A stretch of DNA of 64,000 bases from Streptomyces phaeolivaceus (lineage in GTDB: Bacteria > Actinomycetota > Actinomycetes > Streptomycetales > Streptomycetaceae). The number at the start of each line of letters is the position of its first letter. Position 1 is the first letter of the stretch. Under the pieces are notes generated by a model, which saw nothing but the letters and a program-made list of their open reading frames with translations, was not told where the DNA came from and ran no database searches. The stretch is from the NCBI RefSeq assembly GCF_009184865.1, contig NZ_CP045096.1, forward strand, positions 5,084,001 through 5,148,000. The letters run 5' to 3'. The translations under genes and the position numbers were made by a program. This document shows positions 1 through 8,673 of this stretch, piece by piece.

Positions 1-731
1 CGGGTCTGCTTCTCGGTGGGCTCCGAGATCGCCCACTGGTTGTTCTGGCAGAAGAACACGACCGGCGCGTTGTAGACCGCGGAGAAGGTGAAGGCCTCCG
101 CGACGTCGCCCTGGCTGGAGGCGCCGTCGCCGAAGTAGGCGATGACCGCCGAGTCGGCGCCGTCCTTGGCGATGCCCATGGCGTAGCCGGTGGCGTGCAG
201 CGTCTGGGAGCCGATGACGATCGTGTAGAGGTGGAAGTTGTTGCCGCTCGGGTCCCAGCCGCCGTTGTTCACGCCGCGGAACATGCCGAGCAGATTGGTC
301 GGGTCGACGCCGCGGCACCAGGCGACGCCGTGTTCACGGTAGGTCGGGAAGACGTAGTCGTCCGGGCGGGTGGCCCGCCCGGAACCGATCTGGGCCGCCT
401 CCTGGCCGAGCAGCGAGGCCCACAGGCCCAGCTCGCCCTGGCGCTGCAGGGAGGTGGCCTCGGCGTCGAAGCGACGGGTCAGCACCATGTCGCGGTACAG
501 GCCCCGCAGCTCGTCGACGGTGATGTCGGCGACGAACGGGTCGTACTCGGCGTTCTTGACGCGCTTGCCCTCGGGCGTCAGCAGCTGAACGAGTTCGGGC
601 GATGCGTCGGTCGGCTTCTTCGCAGTGGCGCGCCTGGTGCCGGTGGTGCCGGCCGCCTTGCTGCCGGTGGTGCCGGTCTTGCCTGCGGCGCTGCGTCGCG
701 GCTTGCGCGCGGCAGTGCTCTCCACGGTCAC
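1..731 (-). CDS. pdhA: Thiamine-dependent 2-oxoacid dehydrogenase E1 alpha subunit (PdhA/BkdA type), partial
   Basis: This is the N-terminal part of an E1 alpha subunit; the gene runs off the left edge. The product decarboxylates pyruvate or a branched-chain 2-oxoacid with thiamine diphosphate and works with E1 beta and a lipoyl E2. The N-terminus is an Ala/Lys/Thr-rich extension of about 45 residues. It is followed by the family core, including the diphosphate motif GDGASSQGDVAESFTF and the closing FFCQNN. The GTG start at 731 is preceded by GGAGGAG five bases upstream. A second, complete E1 alpha lies at 17001-18134, so the region encodes two related complexes. The substrate (pyruvate or branched-chain) cannot be decided from this fragment. 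Confidence 0.85.
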   Translation of the reverse strand, partial: MTVESTAARKPRRSAAGKTGTTGSKAAGTTGTRRATAKKPTDASPELVQLLTPEGKRVKNAEYDPFVADITVDELRGLYRDMVLTRRFDAEATSLQRQGELGLWASLLGQEAAQIGSGRATRPDDYVFPTYREHGVAWCRGVDPTNLLGMFRGVNNGGWDPSGNNFHLYTIVIGSQTLHATGYAMGIAKDGADSAVIAYFGDGASSQGDVAEAFTFSAVYNAPVVFFCQNNQWAISEPTEKQT

Positions 732-1258
732 GTGTGCTCCTCCGTCGGTCCGGCCCCCGGGATTGCCGAGGACCAGTGCGGCTCGCCTGATCCCGGTGCC
801 CGTGCACGGGGTGGGTGCCCTTGGCCGGGAACAGACGTGACAGGTGCCCCGGCGAGCGCCCTGCACGAGGCACGTTACCCAGTGCTCCACATTCCTGTGA
901 AACCCCTACTGACCTGCGATTTTCCTTGGATTTCCAAGTAATTCGGTACTAGGGGGTCCAAGTAAGTCGCGTCCGTCGGGAACAGCTGCTGGTCACAGCA
1001 CTGGCTACAGCCTGGCAGGGGGCCGGAACACCGGCACGTTATCCCGGCCACCCCGGCCACGGGAAGAGTTCGCCGGAGGCCGGCCGTGAGATCGGTGGAG
1101 GAAGTTGCTCCATCCGTGAAGACGACGGAACCGCCATATTCCGGTTCGCATACCTGCGCGACGAGCCGCAGTTCGGATCTGCGCACTCCGTGATCGGTAA
1201 CGACTGTGTGTGACAAACGTGAGGTCAACGGCGTGGCGCGTGCCCTAACATCTGGCGC
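732..1258. other. Divergent intergenic region between E1 alpha and phosphotransferase
   Basis: This gap of about 530 bases separates two divergent genes and must hold both promoters. A reading frame of 117 codons on the minus strand (875-1228) has no convincing ribosome site or family features, and I do not support it. The clear structure is the repeat set at 925-965, listed separately. A possible -10 (TAACAT, 1246-1251) lies just before the GTG of the phosphotransferase and would give a leaderless or very short leader. Confidence 0.4.
925..965. promoter_or_regulatory. Candidate operator: CTTGGATTTCCAAG palindrome plus TCCAAGTAA direct repeat
   Basis: CTTGGA-TT-TCCAAG (925-938) is a perfect 6-2-6 palindrome. 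The nonamer TCCAAGTAA occurs at 933-941 and again at 957-965, exactly 24 bases apart, about two helical turns. The array lies about 200 bases upstream of the E1 alpha start. This suggests a regulator binding site, but the protein is unknown. Confidence 0.45.
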
Positions 1259-2389
1259 GTGCCGCGCTCATCTGTACTACCCCCTGTGCTTCACACGCCC
1301 CCTCTGGGCCCCCTGCTGGAGCGGTACGCCGCCGGATCGGCACTGACCTGCGACCCCGTCGACGAGGGGCTCCTCAACCGCGGCTACCGGCTCTCCACCA
1401 CCCGAGGCCGGTACTTCCTCAAGCACCACTTCGACCCCGAGACCGCCGATCCGGCCGCGATCGCGCGCCAGCACCGGGCCACCCAGCGCCTCGCCGACCT
1501 GGGCGTTCCCGTGGCCCCGCCGCTCGCCGCGCGCGACGGGCGCACGGTCGCGGTCGTCGGCGGCCACGCCTACGCCCTGCACCCGTGGATCGACGGACGG
1601 CATCGACACGGCGGTCAACTGACCGATGCGCAGTGCGCCCGCCTGGGGGCGCTCCTGGGGGTCGTCCACGCGTCCCTGGAGCGGGTGATGCCGGCCGTGC
1701 CGGTACGCGGGCGGCTGATTCCCGCCCAACGGCAGGCCCAGGGCAGGGCCGCTGCCCCGCCACGGCCCTCTTGCCGTACGGACACCCCGGAGGCCGTGGC
1801 GGACGCCCGGACCGAGAGCGCGGATCCGGCCGCCACCTTCGCCCTCATCGACGAACTGCTCGACCGCGTACGGCGACACCGGCCGGCCGACGCCTTCGAC
1901 GCGCTCGCCCGGCACCGGCTGCTGGAGCGACGGGAACTACTGGAGCGGCACGCGGGGCGGCGACCGCCCCAGGGCGGCTCGGTGGGGTGGGTGCACGGGG
2001 ACTTCCACCCGTTCAACGTGCTCTACCGGGACGACGTCCCCGATGTGCCCGCCGCGATCCTCGACTGGGACCGGCTCGGTGTGCAGCCGCGCGCGGAGGA
2101 GGCGGTCCGGGCCGCGGTGATCTTCTTCGTGCGTCCGGTCGGCGCCCTGGACCTGGCACGTGTGCGCTCCTACGCGCGCGCGTACCGCCGTTCCGCGGGC
2201 GCCGACCCGGCCGAACTCGCGGCGGCCGTGCACCGTGTGTGGTGGGAGCGGCTCAACGACTTCTGGATGCTGCGCTGGCACTACGAGCGCGGCGACACCC
2301 GCGCCGACCCGCAGTTCCCGGCGGCCTCGGCGCTGGTGGTGTGGTGGACGCGGGAGTACGACGCGGTGTGCGAGGCCTTCACGGAGTGA
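1259..2389 (+). CDS. Phosphotransferase enzyme family protein (APH/choline-kinase fold)
   Basis: This 376-residue protein belongs to the aminoglycoside phosphotransferase/choline kinase superfamily. The N-lobe has a phosphate-loop region (NRGYRLSTTRGRYFLKHH, with the ATP-binding Lys near residue 56). The Brenner-type catalytic motif VHGDFHPFNVLY lies near residues 246-257, followed by ILDWDRLG, the metal-binding Asp equivalent of DFG. A charged, Ala/Arg-rich insertion lies between the lobes. The small-molecule substrate is unknown. Start is GTG at 1259 with no clear Shine-Dalgarno but a possible -10 TAACAT just upstream, consistent with a leaderless message. It converges on the kinase gene at 2499 through a shared hairpin. 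Confidence 0.75.
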   Translation: MPRSSVLPPVLHTPPLGPLLERYAAGSALTCDPVDEGLLNRGYRLSTTRGRYFLKHHFDPETADPAAIARQHRATQRLADLGVPVAPPLAARDGRTVAVVGGHAYALHPWIDGRHRHGGQLTDAQCARLGALLGVVHASLERVMPAVPVRGRLIPAQRQAQGRAAAPPRPSCRTDTPEAVADARTESADPAATFALIDELLDRVRRHRPADAFDALARHRLLERRELLERHAGRRPPQGGSVGWVHGDFHPFNVLYRDDVPDVPAAILDWDRLGVQPRAEEAVRAAVIFFVRPVGALDLARVRSYARAYRRSAGADPAELAAAVHRVWWERLNDFWMLRWHYERGDTRADPQFPAASALVVWWTREYDAVCEAFTE

Positions 2390-2418
2390 CCGGGTGTGAA
2401 CGGAGTGACTGGGTGTAA
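2381..2418. repeat. 19-bp tandem duplication across the stop codon
   Basis: Two copies of ACGGAGTGACYGGGTGTRA lie directly in tandem (2381-2399 and 2400-2418) with two mismatches. The first copy contains the phosphotransferase stop codon. Confidence 0.7.
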
Positions 2419-2430
2419 GGGGTGAACGAC

Positions 2431-2463
2431 CAGGAGGGCGGTCCTTACCGGACCGCCCGCCTG
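2431..2463. terminator. Bidirectional terminator between convergent genes
   Basis: A hairpin has the arms AGG-A-GGGCGGTCC and GGACCGCCC-G-CCT with loop TTACC and one mismatch. It lies between the ends of the phosphotransferase and the kinase gene and could serve both. There is no long T tract, as is usual in Streptomyces. Confidence 0.7.
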
Positions 2464-2498
2464 ACACTTACGTCATCACTCACCCGACGTTCGAGGAG

Positions 2499-4067
2499 TC
2501 ACTCCTCGTCGTCGCCGATACCGCCGGGCAGGCCCGCGGTGTCCCCGCCGCCGCTGTCGTCAGGGGACTCGACCGGCGAACTCTCCACCGGCTCCGAGGG
2601 AGTCGGCTCCTCCGTCGTCGGCTCCTCGGTCGTCGGCTCGTCCGTCGGCTCGTCCGTCGGTGACTGGCTGAACGACGGGCTCTGCGTGTACGACGGCGTG
2701 TAGTCGGGGTCGCTGCCCGAGCCGGTGCTCTCCTCCGTCTGCTCCTCGGTCGGCTCGTCGCTGGGCGACTCGCTGGTGTCCTTGTCCTTGCTGGACGTCG
2801 AGGCCGACGGGGACTTGGTGGTCCCGGTGTCGCCGCCGGTGCCACCACCGTTGCTGTTCAGCGCCAGCGCGACGCCCGCCGCGATGGCGACCACCGCGAG
2901 GACGGCGAGGATCCACAGCTTGCCGCGGCCACTGCCCCGGTTGCCGTTCCCCTCGAAACCGCCGTCGTCCCGGCCACCGCCGCCGTAACCGGGCAGGATC
3001 GGCTGCGGGATCTGCGAGGTGCCCGACTCCCCGGGGTGCGGCATGACGGTCGTACCGGACATACCGCCCGGCGGGGTGTGCCGGCCCTCGTGCACGGTGA
3101 CGGGCCCGGTGTTCCAGGTGCCGGTGTGGCCGCCCTGGTCGTACAGCATCTGCAGGCCGTACTGGACGAGGCCGCGCATCTCCTCGGCCGTCTGGAAACG
3201 GTCGTCCGGCTCCTTGGCGAGGGAGCGCACGACGAGGCCGTCCAGCTCCGGCGGCGCCGCCCCCTCCGAGACCTGGGACGGCGGCACCGGGATGTCCTGG
3301 ACGTGCTGGTAGACCACCGACAGCGGGGTCTCGCCGATGAACGGCGGCCTCAGCGCGAGGAGTTCGTAGAGCAGACAGCCGGTGGCGTACAGGTCGGAGC
3401 GGTGGTCGACGGCCTTGCCGAGCGCCTGCTCCGGAGAGAGGTACTGGGGCGTGCCCATGACCATGCCGGTCTGCGTCATCGTCGTCGACGCCCCGTGCAG
3501 GGCGCGCGCGATGCCGAAGTCCATGACCTTCACGGCGCCGTTGTGGGTGATGATGACGTTCGCCGGCTTGATGTCGCGGTGCACGATGCCGTGCTGGTGG
3601 GAGTAGGCGAGCGCCTCCAGCACACCGGACACGATGATCAGGGCCTGCTCGGGGCCGGGTGCCTCCGCGTTGATCAGCAGATCGCGGATGGTGCGGCCCT
3701 CGACCAGCTCCATGACGATGTACGGCACGGGGGTGCCGTTCACCACGTCCTCGCCGGAGTCGTAGACCGCCACGATCGAGTGGTGGTTGAGCCCGGCCAC
3801 GGCCTGGGCCTCACGTGTGAAGCGGGCCTTGGAGATGGGGTCCTCGGCCAGGTCGGAACGGAGCAGTTTGACCGCGACCGTCCGGCCGAGACGTACGTCC
3901 TCGGCCGCGAACACCTCGGCCATGCCGCCCCGGCCCAGTCTGTGGGTCATCCGGTACCGACCGTCACCGACAAGCCCGCCGTTGCCCCACAACTCCGGCG
4001 CGTCCGACATGCCGCCGCCAGTCGCCTCGGGGTCGGACGGGCCCTGAGAGCGCTGCTGCTGTGCCAT
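2499..4067 (-). CDS. Membrane-anchored serine/threonine protein kinase (PknB-like, no PASTA)
   Basis: This Hanks-type kinase has 522 residues. The kinase domain (about 38-300) has the glycine loop LGRGGMAEVF, the VAVKLL lysine, HRDIKPAN and DFG, with activation loop threonines (STTMTQTGMVMGTPQYLSPEQ). A long juxtamembrane linker leads to one membrane helix near residues 381-403. The outside part is about 120 residues rich in Ser, Thr, Pro and Glu, with PTDEP/TTEEP repeats and no PASTA module. It may act as a stalk or a substrate-like sensor. Start ATG at 4067 is preceded by GAGGA; a longer frame to 4148 is possible but lacks a good site. It is divergent from the kinase at 4458. Confidence 0.9.
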   Translation of the reverse strand: MAQQQRSQGPSDPEATGGGMSDAPELWGNGGLVGDGRYRMTHRLGRGGMAEVFAAEDVRLGRTVAVKLLRSDLAEDPISKARFTREAQAVAGLNHHSIVAVYDSGEDVVNGTPVPYIVMELVEGRTIRDLLINAEAPGPEQALIIVSGVLEALAYSHQHGIVHRDIKPANVIITHNGAVKVMDFGIARALHGASTTMTQTGMVMGTPQYLSPEQALGKAVDHRSDLYATGCLLYELLALRPPFIGETPLSVVYQHVQDIPVPPSQVSEGAAPPELDGLVVRSLAKEPDDRFQTAEEMRGLVQYGLQMLYDQGGHTGTWNTGPVTVHEGRHTPPGGMSGTTVMPHPGESGTSQIPQPILPGYGGGGRDDGGFEGNGNRGSGRGKLWILAVLAVVAIAAGVALALNSNGGGTGGDTGTTKSPSASTSSKDKDTSESPSDEPTEEQTEESTGSGSDPDYTPSYTQSPSFSQSPTDEPTDEPTTEEPTTEEPTPSEPVESSPVESPDDSGGGDTAGLPGGIGDDEE

Positions 4068-4457
4068 CAGTCCTCGCCGTCGTTTCTGCCCGCGGTCCGC
4101 GCGGTACTTGTTACGGTCTCCGTCGGCCACGCTACAGCCTTCACGCAAGTGGCCGGTCCGGGTTGGATGCGCGACGGGTTCACGACGGATTCAAGGTGGA
4201 TTCAAAGGTTGATCGGCCATGAAACCCGCAGCGCGCTCACTCGTGCAAGTTCTGTGTACCGGGCGTACGCCCCCTGTAACGCTTCCGCGACGCTTCTTTC
4301 GCGTACGGTCACGGATCGGGCACCGCGCTTGACGTGTCAGTGCCCTGGGGCAGACTTGGCCGGGAATAGCACAAAGGATCACCAGCATCATCAGGGATCA
4401 CCGATCGCGGGAGCCACGTCAGCTGCTTTCGCGCGCGCCGATGGGGGACGCAGGAAG
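4068..4457. other. Divergent promoter region between two kinase genes
   Basis: This gap of about 390 bases holds the start regions of both kinase genes. A sigma70-like promoter for the right-hand gene is visible at 4329-4356. I see no other gene in it. Confidence 0.5.
4329..4356 (+). promoter_or_regulatory. Candidate promoter for kinase gene 4458-6113
   Basis: TTGACG (4329-4334), a 16-base spacer and CAGACT (4351-4356) resemble a housekeeping sigma promoter. The start codon is about 100 bases downstream. Confidence 0.5.
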
Positions 4458-6113
4458 ATGAGCCAGGACGCCGCACAGGGCCGGTACGCGGGGCGGTCGC
4501 TAGCCGGTGGCCGGTACCAACTGCGGGACCTGCTCGGCGAGGGCGGCATGGCCTCCGTCCACCTCGCCTACGACGCGGTGCTCGACCGGCAGGTCGCGAT
4601 CAAGACACTCCACACCGAGCTGGGCCGCGAACAGGCATTTCGCGAGCGCTTCCGCCGCGAGGCACAGGCCGTGGCGAAGCTCACCCACACGAACATCGTC
4701 TCGGTCTTCGACACCGGCGAGGACGAGATGGACGGCATGACGACGCCGTACATCGTCATGGAGTACATCGAGGGCAACCCGCTCGGCTCGGTGCTCGACA
4801 CGGACATCGCCCAGCTCGGCGCGATGCCCTCCGACAAGGCGCTGAAGATCACCGCGGATGTGCTGGCGGCGCTGGAGATCAGCCACGAGATGGGCCTGGT
4901 CCACCGGGACATCAAGCCGGGCAACGTGATGATGACCAAGCGCGACGTCGTCAAGGTGATGGACTTCGGCATCGCCCGCGCCATGCAGTCGGGCGTCACC
5001 TCGATGACGCAGACCGGCATGGTCGTCGGCACCCCGCAGTACCTCTCGCCCGAGCAGGCCCTCGGCCGCGGCGTCGACGCACGCTCCGACCTGTACTCGG
5101 TCGGCATCATGCTGTTCCAACTGACCACCGGGCGGCTGCCCTTCGAGGCGGACTCGCCGCTGGCCATCGCCTACGCGCACGTCCAGGAGGAGCCGGTCGC
5201 TCCCTCCTCCATCAACCGTTCGCTGCCGCCGGCCGTGGACGCGATCATCGCCCGCGCGCTGAAGAAGAACCCGAACGAGCGGTTCCCGAGCGCGGAGGCC
5301 ATGCGGGACGAGTGCCTGCGGGTGGCCGCGTCGCTCCAGCCCGTCGCGCCGAGCATCGTGCCGGGCGCGCAGACGTCCAGCGGCGCCGGGGTCTCCTCCG
5401 CCGTCTTCCCGCCGATCGACCAGACCGGCACACCGCAGGCGGGCAGCGTCCAGACGCCGTACCAGCCGCACAACACGGGCGGATACGGTCCGCCGACGCC
5501 CGCACCCGCGCCGACGCCCGCCCCGTCCTACGGCTACCCGCAGCAGGGCGGCTACCGGACGCCGCCGCAGACCGCCGCATACGCGCCGCAGCAGGGGGCG
5601 GCCACCCCGCCGCCGTACAACATCGCGCCGCAGCAGTCCTCGCTCTCGGCGGGCGGCTCCGGGGGCGGGAAGAGCAACAAGGGCGTGATCGTGGGCGCCA
5701 TCGTCGTGTCCGTCCTCGCGATCGGCGGTCTGATCACGGCGATCAGCCTGAACTCCGGCAGCGACGAGGCGAGCGGCGACACCGGCACGGACGTGTCCGC
5801 CTCGCCGACCGTGGTCGAGGGGCACAAGGGCCCGGACACGTCGAAGGTCATCGACTCGACCGAGTGCACGGAGCCCACGGAGTCCTACAACGACCCCGAC
5901 AAGATCCTGCTGCCGGACTTCACCTTCAAGAACATCGACTCGGTGAAGAAGTGCTTCCAGGCGGCCGGCTGGGAGTACGACGTCCAGAAGGTCGACGAGA
6001 ACACGTACGGCGAGGGCACGGTCATGGAGCAGTACCCGGCGGCCGACGACGACGTCGACCCGAAGGACATGCCGTCGATCATCCTCAAGGTCTCGACGGG
6101 CAACCCGGCCTGA
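4458..6113 (+). CDS. Membrane serine/threonine protein kinase with one PASTA-like domain
   Basis: This 551-residue Hanks-type kinase has LGEGGMASVH, VAIKTL, HRDIKPGN and DFG within residues 20-285. The linker is rich in Pro, Gln and Tyr (APAPTPAP, PQQGGY repeats). A membrane helix lies near 408-430. The C-terminal 75 residues (LPDFTFKNIDSVKKCFQAAG to the end) look like a single divergent PASTA domain with a Cys pair (ECTE and KKCF) on the outer face. PASTA domains typically bind muropeptides or beta-lactams. The start ATG at 4458 follows AGGAAG. An open frame continues far upstream to 3036 but overlaps the opposite kinase gene and is not coding. Confidence 0.9.
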   Translation: MSQDAAQGRYAGRSLAGGRYQLRDLLGEGGMASVHLAYDAVLDRQVAIKTLHTELGREQAFRERFRREAQAVAKLTHTNIVSVFDTGEDEMDGMTTPYIVMEYIEGNPLGSVLDTDIAQLGAMPSDKALKITADVLAALEISHEMGLVHRDIKPGNVMMTKRDVVKVMDFGIARAMQSGVTSMTQTGMVVGTPQYLSPEQALGRGVDARSDLYSVGIMLFQLTTGRLPFEADSPLAIAYAHVQEEPVAPSSINRSLPPAVDAIIARALKKNPNERFPSAEAMRDECLRVAASLQPVAPSIVPGAQTSSGAGVSSAVFPPIDQTGTPQAGSVQTPYQPHNTGGYGPPTPAPAPTPAPSYGYPQQGGYRTPPQTAAYAPQQGAATPPPYNIAPQQSSLSAGGSGGGKSNKGVIVGAIVVSVLAIGGLITAISLNSGSDEASGDTGTDVSASPTVVEGHKGPDTSKVIDSTECTEPTESYNDPDKILLPDFTFKNIDSVKKCFQAAGWEYDVQKVDENTYGEGTVMEQYPAADDDVDPKDMPSIILKVSTGNPA

Positions 6114-6136
6114 CGCGTCGCTCCCCTTGTCATAGG

Positions 6137-6166
6137 AAGGGCCCGGCACTCACGTGCCGGGCCCTT
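6137..6166 (+). terminator. Intrinsic terminator after kinase gene
   Basis: A perfect 13-bp stem (AAGGGCCCGGCAC / GTGCCGGGCCCTT) with loop TCAC begins 24 bases after the stop. It can also serve bpa reading the other way. Confidence 0.85.
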
Positions 6167-6205
6167 TGCGTATCCGGGGGCGGGGGTGGGGGTGTGACCC
6201 GGGGC

Positions 6206-6748
6206 TCAGAGGTACGGGCCCCCCGAGCGGCCGACCGTGCGCGGGTCGTCGTCGCCCTCGTGGCCGCCGACGCCCGGCGGCAGCGCGCGGCGCATCTGCT
6301 CCAGCTGGGCCCGAGCAGCCATCTGCTGGGCGAACAACGTCGTCTGGATCCCGTGGAAGAGTCCTTCGAGCCAGCCGACCAACTGGGCCTGCGCGATCCG
6401 CAGTTCCGCGTCGCTCGGGATCACCTCGTCGGTGAAGGGCAGGGAGAGCCGCTCCAACTCCTCGACCAGTTCGGGCGCCAGGCCGTCCTCGAGTTCCTTG
6501 ACCGAGCTGGCGTGGATCTCCTTCAGCCGGGCTCTGCTGGCCTCGTCGAGGGGGGCGACCCGTACCTCTTCGAGAAGCTGTTTGATCATGCTGCCGATGC
6601 GCATGACCTTGGCCGGCTGCTCCACCATCTCCGTCACCGGGACCTCGCGGGAGTCCTCGTCTCCTCCGCCGCCCACCGCCATTCCGTCCTGGCCCACGAC
6701 CAGGATCTGGGGCTGTTCGGGCGACCGTTCGTTCCTCGGCATCTCCAT
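6206..6748 (-). CDS. bpa: Bacterial proteasome activator Bpa
   Basis: This 180-residue protein matches the ATP-independent proteasome activator family. It forms a ring that opens the 20S proteasome gate for unfolded substrates. The central helical part (EQPAKVMRIGSMIKQLLEEV to QQMAARAQLEQMRRALPPG) is the four-helix core. The last four residues, GPYL, form the HbYX-type tail that docks into the proteasome alpha ring (M. tuberculosis Bpa ends GQYL). The start is uncertain: ATG 6748 (MEMPRN) is chosen, with a longer GTG at 6766 possible. The gene is monocistronic here. Confidence 0.9.
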   Translation of the reverse strand: MEMPRNERSPEQPQILVVGQDGMAVGGGGDEDSREVPVTEMVEQPAKVMRIGSMIKQLLEEVRVAPLDEASRARLKEIHASSVKELEDGLAPELVEELERLSLPFTDEVIPSDAELRIAQAQLVGWLEGLFHGIQTTLFAQQMAARAQLEQMRRALPPGVGGHEGDDDPRTVGRSGGPYL

Positions 6749-7209
6749 GCCGCCATTCTCTCGCACACGTACACCTCACCACCCTGGTGCCCCCCACGGA
6801 GGGTGATCCACCGTTTACGTACCCCCCCGTTCGCGTCCTGACCGGGGGGGGTGAGCGACCTGGGGCCTCCGGCGGACACCGACGGGCTCGGGCTCATGAC
6901 CGCGGGACGACCCCGGTCGGGGCGGGAGGGGGGACGGGCGGGGAGGGGGCTCGCCGCGCGGGAGGTGGCCGGTCGGGGCCACGGCAAGGGCTGGGTGCTG
7001 TCGGCGGGGCGGACGGACGCCCCTCTGCTCGCCCTGGACAGCCTCCGGCGGTGCTCGGTTCCGGTCCCGGCGGCACTCCGGTCGGCCTTCGAGGGGCTTC
7101 GAACAGACCCAGGCGGCCCGTCACCGTCGTCTCCCGGCCCCGACCCCGCTGGGTTTCGGCTCGCGAGGGTCGAGATGCCGGCGCGGTGGTGGCGTGTGAA
7201 TCTGAGGGC
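6749..7209. other. Divergent intergenic region, bpa to secreted protein
   Basis: This gap of about 460 bases separates divergent genes. It holds a hairpin of homopolymer arms: seven C (6822-6828) and eight G (6844-6851) separated by 15 bases. Open frames across it lack ribosome sites and conserved features. No promoter was identified with confidence. Confidence 0.4.
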
Positions 7210-7626
7210 GTGGCATCTCGGCTTCGTTCGGTGCGCGTGACGGGACTCGCTCTCGTCGCGGGGATGCTCGTGGTCCTGGGGGCCGTGCCGGCCGGGTACG
7301 CGGCCGAGCCCGACCCCGCGACCTCCTGGGCCGGCAGCCGCGCGGGCGAGGGGCGGGAACGGCCGGGACGACAGGACGCCGGGCCCCTGGAACCGGAGGA
7401 CGACGGGTATCCGCCGCCGGGAGAGCCCACCCTCGGACGACCCGACGGCCCGGACGCCGGCATCGCCCCCGAGCCGTCCCGGCCCGTCCCCGCGGCCCCG
7501 CCCGGCACCGGCACCGCGACCGCCGAGGAACCCGTGCTGCAGTTCCTGACCCTCGGCAGCGGCCTCGTGCTGACGGGCCTGGGCCTCGGCCTCGCCTTCG
7601 TGGGGCTGCGGATCCGACGGTACTGA
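7210..7626 (+). CDS. Small secreted, C-terminally anchored Pro-rich protein
   Basis: I do not recognise this protein of about 138 residues. It opens with a typical Sec signal peptide (SVRVTGLALVAGMLVVLGAV ending near AGYAA). A low-complexity Pro/Gly/Glu/Asp linker of about 75 residues follows. It ends with a hydrophobic helix (FLTLGSGLVLTGLGLGLAFV) and RIRRY. This topology means a short outside segment held by a C-terminal anchor. Start GTG 7210 is a choice; GAGGG sits too close to it, and GTG codons just upstream or at 7225 are alternatives. Confidence 0.6.
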   Translation: MASRLRSVRVTGLALVAGMLVVLGAVPAGYAAEPDPATSWAGSRAGEGRERPGRQDAGPLEPEDDGYPPPGEPTLGRPDGPDAGIAPEPSRPVPAAPPGTGTATAEEPVLQFLTLGSGLVLTGLGLGLAFVGLRIRRY

Positions 7627-7692
7627 GCGCCCACCCGCACCGGGGCGGCCGAGCGGGCGCCCGGCGGAGAACTCGTACGGTGCTCCGGCGCC

Positions 7693-8673
7693 CTACGGCA
7701 CCACCAGGAGCACCTTCCCGACGTGACCGCTCTCCTCCAGCACCCGGTGGGCCGTGGCCGCGTCGTTCATCGGGATCTCGCGGTCGACGACCGGGCGTAC
7801 ATGACCGCCGTCGATCAGCGGCCACACATGCTCACGTACGGCGGCGACGATCGCCGCCTTCTCCTGCGGCGGGCGGGCGCGCAGCGAGGTCGCGCTGATC
7901 GCGGCACGCTTGGCGAGCAGGGCGCCGATGTTCAGCTCGCCCTTGATCCCGCCCTGCATCCCGATGATCGCGAGGCGGCCGTTGACGGCGAGAACCCGGA
8001 CGTTGCGGTCGAGATACTTGGCGCCCATGTTGTCGAGGACGACATCGGCCCCCTTGCCGTCCGTGGCCCGCCGGACCTCCTCCACGAAGTCCTGCTCGCG
8101 GTAGTCGACCAGGATGTCCGCGCCCAGGGCGGCGCACTGTTCGAGCTTCTTCTTGGTTCCCGCCGTGACGGCGACCCGCGCGCCGACGGCCTTGGCGAGC
8201 TGGATGGCCATCGTGCCGATGCCGCTGGAGCCGCCGTGCACGAGGAACGTCTCGCCGGGGCGCAGATGGGAGATCATGAAGACGTTCGACCAGACCGTGC
8301 AGGCCACCTCGGGCAGCGCGGCGGCCCGGTTGACGTCGAGGCCGGAGGGCACCGGCAGCAGCTGTCCGGCCGGGGCGACGACCTTCTCCGCGTAACCGCC
8401 GCCCGAGAGCAGCGCGCACACCTCGTCGCCGACGTTCCAGCCGGCCACGCCGGGCCCGATCTCCGCGATCCGCCCGGAGCACTCCAGGCCAGGGTAGGGG
8501 GAGGCGCCGGGCGGTGGGTCGTAGAAGCCCTGCCGCTGCAGCAGGTCGGCGCGGTTCACGGCGCTCGCCGCCACCTCGATGAGCACTTCGCCCTCGCCGG
8601 GCACCGGGTCGGGGACCTCGTCCCACACCAGGGCCTCGGGTCCGCCGGGCTCGGGAATCGTGATCGCATGCAT
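7693..8673 (-). CDS. NAD(P)H quinone oxidoreductase (PIG3-type, zinc-independent MDR)
   Basis: This 326-residue medium-chain dehydrogenase/reductase has the GroES-like N-domain (residues 1-115, NRADLLQRQGFYDPPPG, typical of the PIG3 quinone reductase group). Its Rossmann domain has VHGGSSGIGTMAIQLAKAVG near 140-160. No zinc-binding Cys set is present. It is expected to reduce quinones or enones with NADPH in the cytosol. It is a single gene, divergent from the ABC transporter operon. Confidence 0.88.
   Translation of the reverse strand: MHAITIPEPGGPEALVWDEVPDPVPGEGEVLIEVAASAVNRADLLQRQGFYDPPPGASPYPGLECSGRIAEIGPGVAGWNVGDEVCALLSGGGYAEKVVAPAGQLLPVPSGLDVNRAAALPEVACTVWSNVFMISHLRPGETFLVHGGSSGIGTMAIQLAKAVGARVAVTAGTKKKLEQCAALGADILVDYREQDFVEEVRRATDGKGADVVLDNMGAKYLDRNVRVLAVNGRLAIIGMQGGIKGELNIGALLAKRAAISATSLRARPPQEKAAIVAAVREHVWPLIDGGHVRPVVDREIPMNDAATAHRVLEESGHVGKVLLVVP

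Noticed and set aside
875..1228. Minus-strand frame of 117 codons in the gap after the E1 alpha gene
   Set aside because: It has no ribosome site, no family features and poor codon bias, and it overlaps the repeat array.
3036..4457. A long plus-strand open frame of 474 codons before the kinase at 4458
   Set aside because: It is antisense to the opposite kinase gene and only extends the downstream frame because of GC bias; the ribosome site and family start are at 4458.
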